Below are positions 5,780 to 5,820 of a stretch of 5,820 nucleotides of DNA, piece after piece. Within the stretch, counting starts at the first letter, position 1, and every line of letters starts with the position of its first letter. The notes beneath the pieces were generated by a model. It was given only the letters and a program-made list of their open reading frames with translations. It made no database searches and was not told the DNA's origin. Position numbers and translations under genes: made by a program. The stretch spans positions 1,368 to 7,187 of the forward strand of contig DHHE01000212.1 of NCBI GenBank assembly GCA_002403115.1, read 5' to 3'. This DNA is from a bacterium UBP2_UBA4780. Lineage in GTDB: Bacteria > Edwardsbacteria > AC1 > EtOH8.

Positions 5780-5820
5780 CGCTGCTTTCCCCCTTTCCAA
5801 TAGTCCGAAACGGTTCTTGA
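5776..5820 (-). CDS. Possible C-terminal end of an upstream gene (partial)
   Basis: Reading the minus strand from the right edge, one frame stays open for 14 codons (SRTVSDYWKGGKQR) and ends in TGA at 5776-5778. That stop overlaps the GTG start of the epimerase as GTGA, the same 4-bp coupling geometry seen as ATGA between the last two genes of this window. This suggests a co-transcribed gene continuing beyond the window. The evidence is only its position and frame. Fourteen residues are too few to assign a family. Confidence 0.4.
   Translation of the reverse strand, partial: SRTVSDYWKGGKQR
5789..5794 (-). promoter_or_regulatory. Ribosome binding site deciding the epimerase start
   Basis: AGGGGG on the minus strand sits 9 nt before the GTG at 5779 and inside the longer open frame that would begin at TTG 5800. 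A purine-rich Shine-Dalgarno at this spacing supports the GTG start over the TTG. Confidence 0.6.

Noticed and set aside
5798..5800. TTG as the epimerase start codon
   Set aside because: It would add seven residues before the canonical MKALVTGG N-terminus and would place the purine-rich Shine-Dalgarno inside the gene. GTG 5779 fits better.
4796..5803. Long plus-strand open frame (335 codons) opposite the epimerase
   Set aside because: It is the antisense of a gene with complete SDR motifs. Its translation is rich in G, R, H, Q and P with no recognisable domain, as expected for a shadow in GC-rich DNA.

Overview
The window reads as part of a bacterial surface-polysaccharide or exopolysaccharide gene cluster. 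All recognisable genes lie on the minus strand, so the operon order is from high to low coordinates: an upstream gene represented only by its last codons (5776-5820), an NDP-sugar epimerase/dehydratase of the extended SDR type (4838-5779), a double-length GT4 glycosyltransferase with two catalytic domains in one chain (2002-4458), a small class I SAM methyltransferase (1281-1997) and a single-domain GT4 glycosyltransferase (172-1284). The last three are tightly packed: 4 nt between the double glycosyltransferase and the methyltransferase, and a 4-bp ATGA overlap between the methyltransferase and the last gene. They are probably one translationally coupled unit. The epimerase would supply an activated sugar, the three GT4 domains would transfer sugars, and the methyltransferase may methylate a sugar or lipid-linked intermediate. 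These roles are inferred from family and context; no substrate can be read from the sequence.

The organism cannot be named with confidence. The genes are very GC-rich (the double glycosyltransferase most visibly) and use GTG starts. Shine-Dalgarno-like sequences precede most of them. The non-coding parts are much poorer in GC and full of short dispersed palindromic repeats, including a TTCGAC-nnn-GCTCA hairpin. From memory, similar repeats are scattered in many environmental genomes such as Chloroflexota, Bacteroidota and candidate phyla, so the repeats do not settle the taxonomy.

The non-coding stretches carry most of the unusual structure. The 379-bp gap between the epimerase and the double glycosyltransferase (4459-4837) holds (i) a 131-bp MITE-like palindromic element (4491-4621) with 17-18-bp imperfect terminal inverted repeats, a possible 4-bp TAAT target duplication and two internal hairpins, and (ii) two inverted copies of a second repeat family (4641-4698 and 4738-4794) built around a CCCCTCT/AGAGGGG palindrome. 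A third copy lies at the left edge (1-50), downstream of the operon. In the 4738-4794 copy the palindrome is split exactly at its centre by a 25-bp TTCGAC/GCTCA hairpin of the kind that also occurs inside the MITE-like element, so one repeat appears nested in another.

No tRNA, rRNA, CRISPR array, transposase or defence gene is visible. The genes are of familiar families. The best candidates for something under-described are the duplicated glycosyltransferase, with its identically spaced cysteine motif in both halves, and the nested, covarying hairpin repeats.
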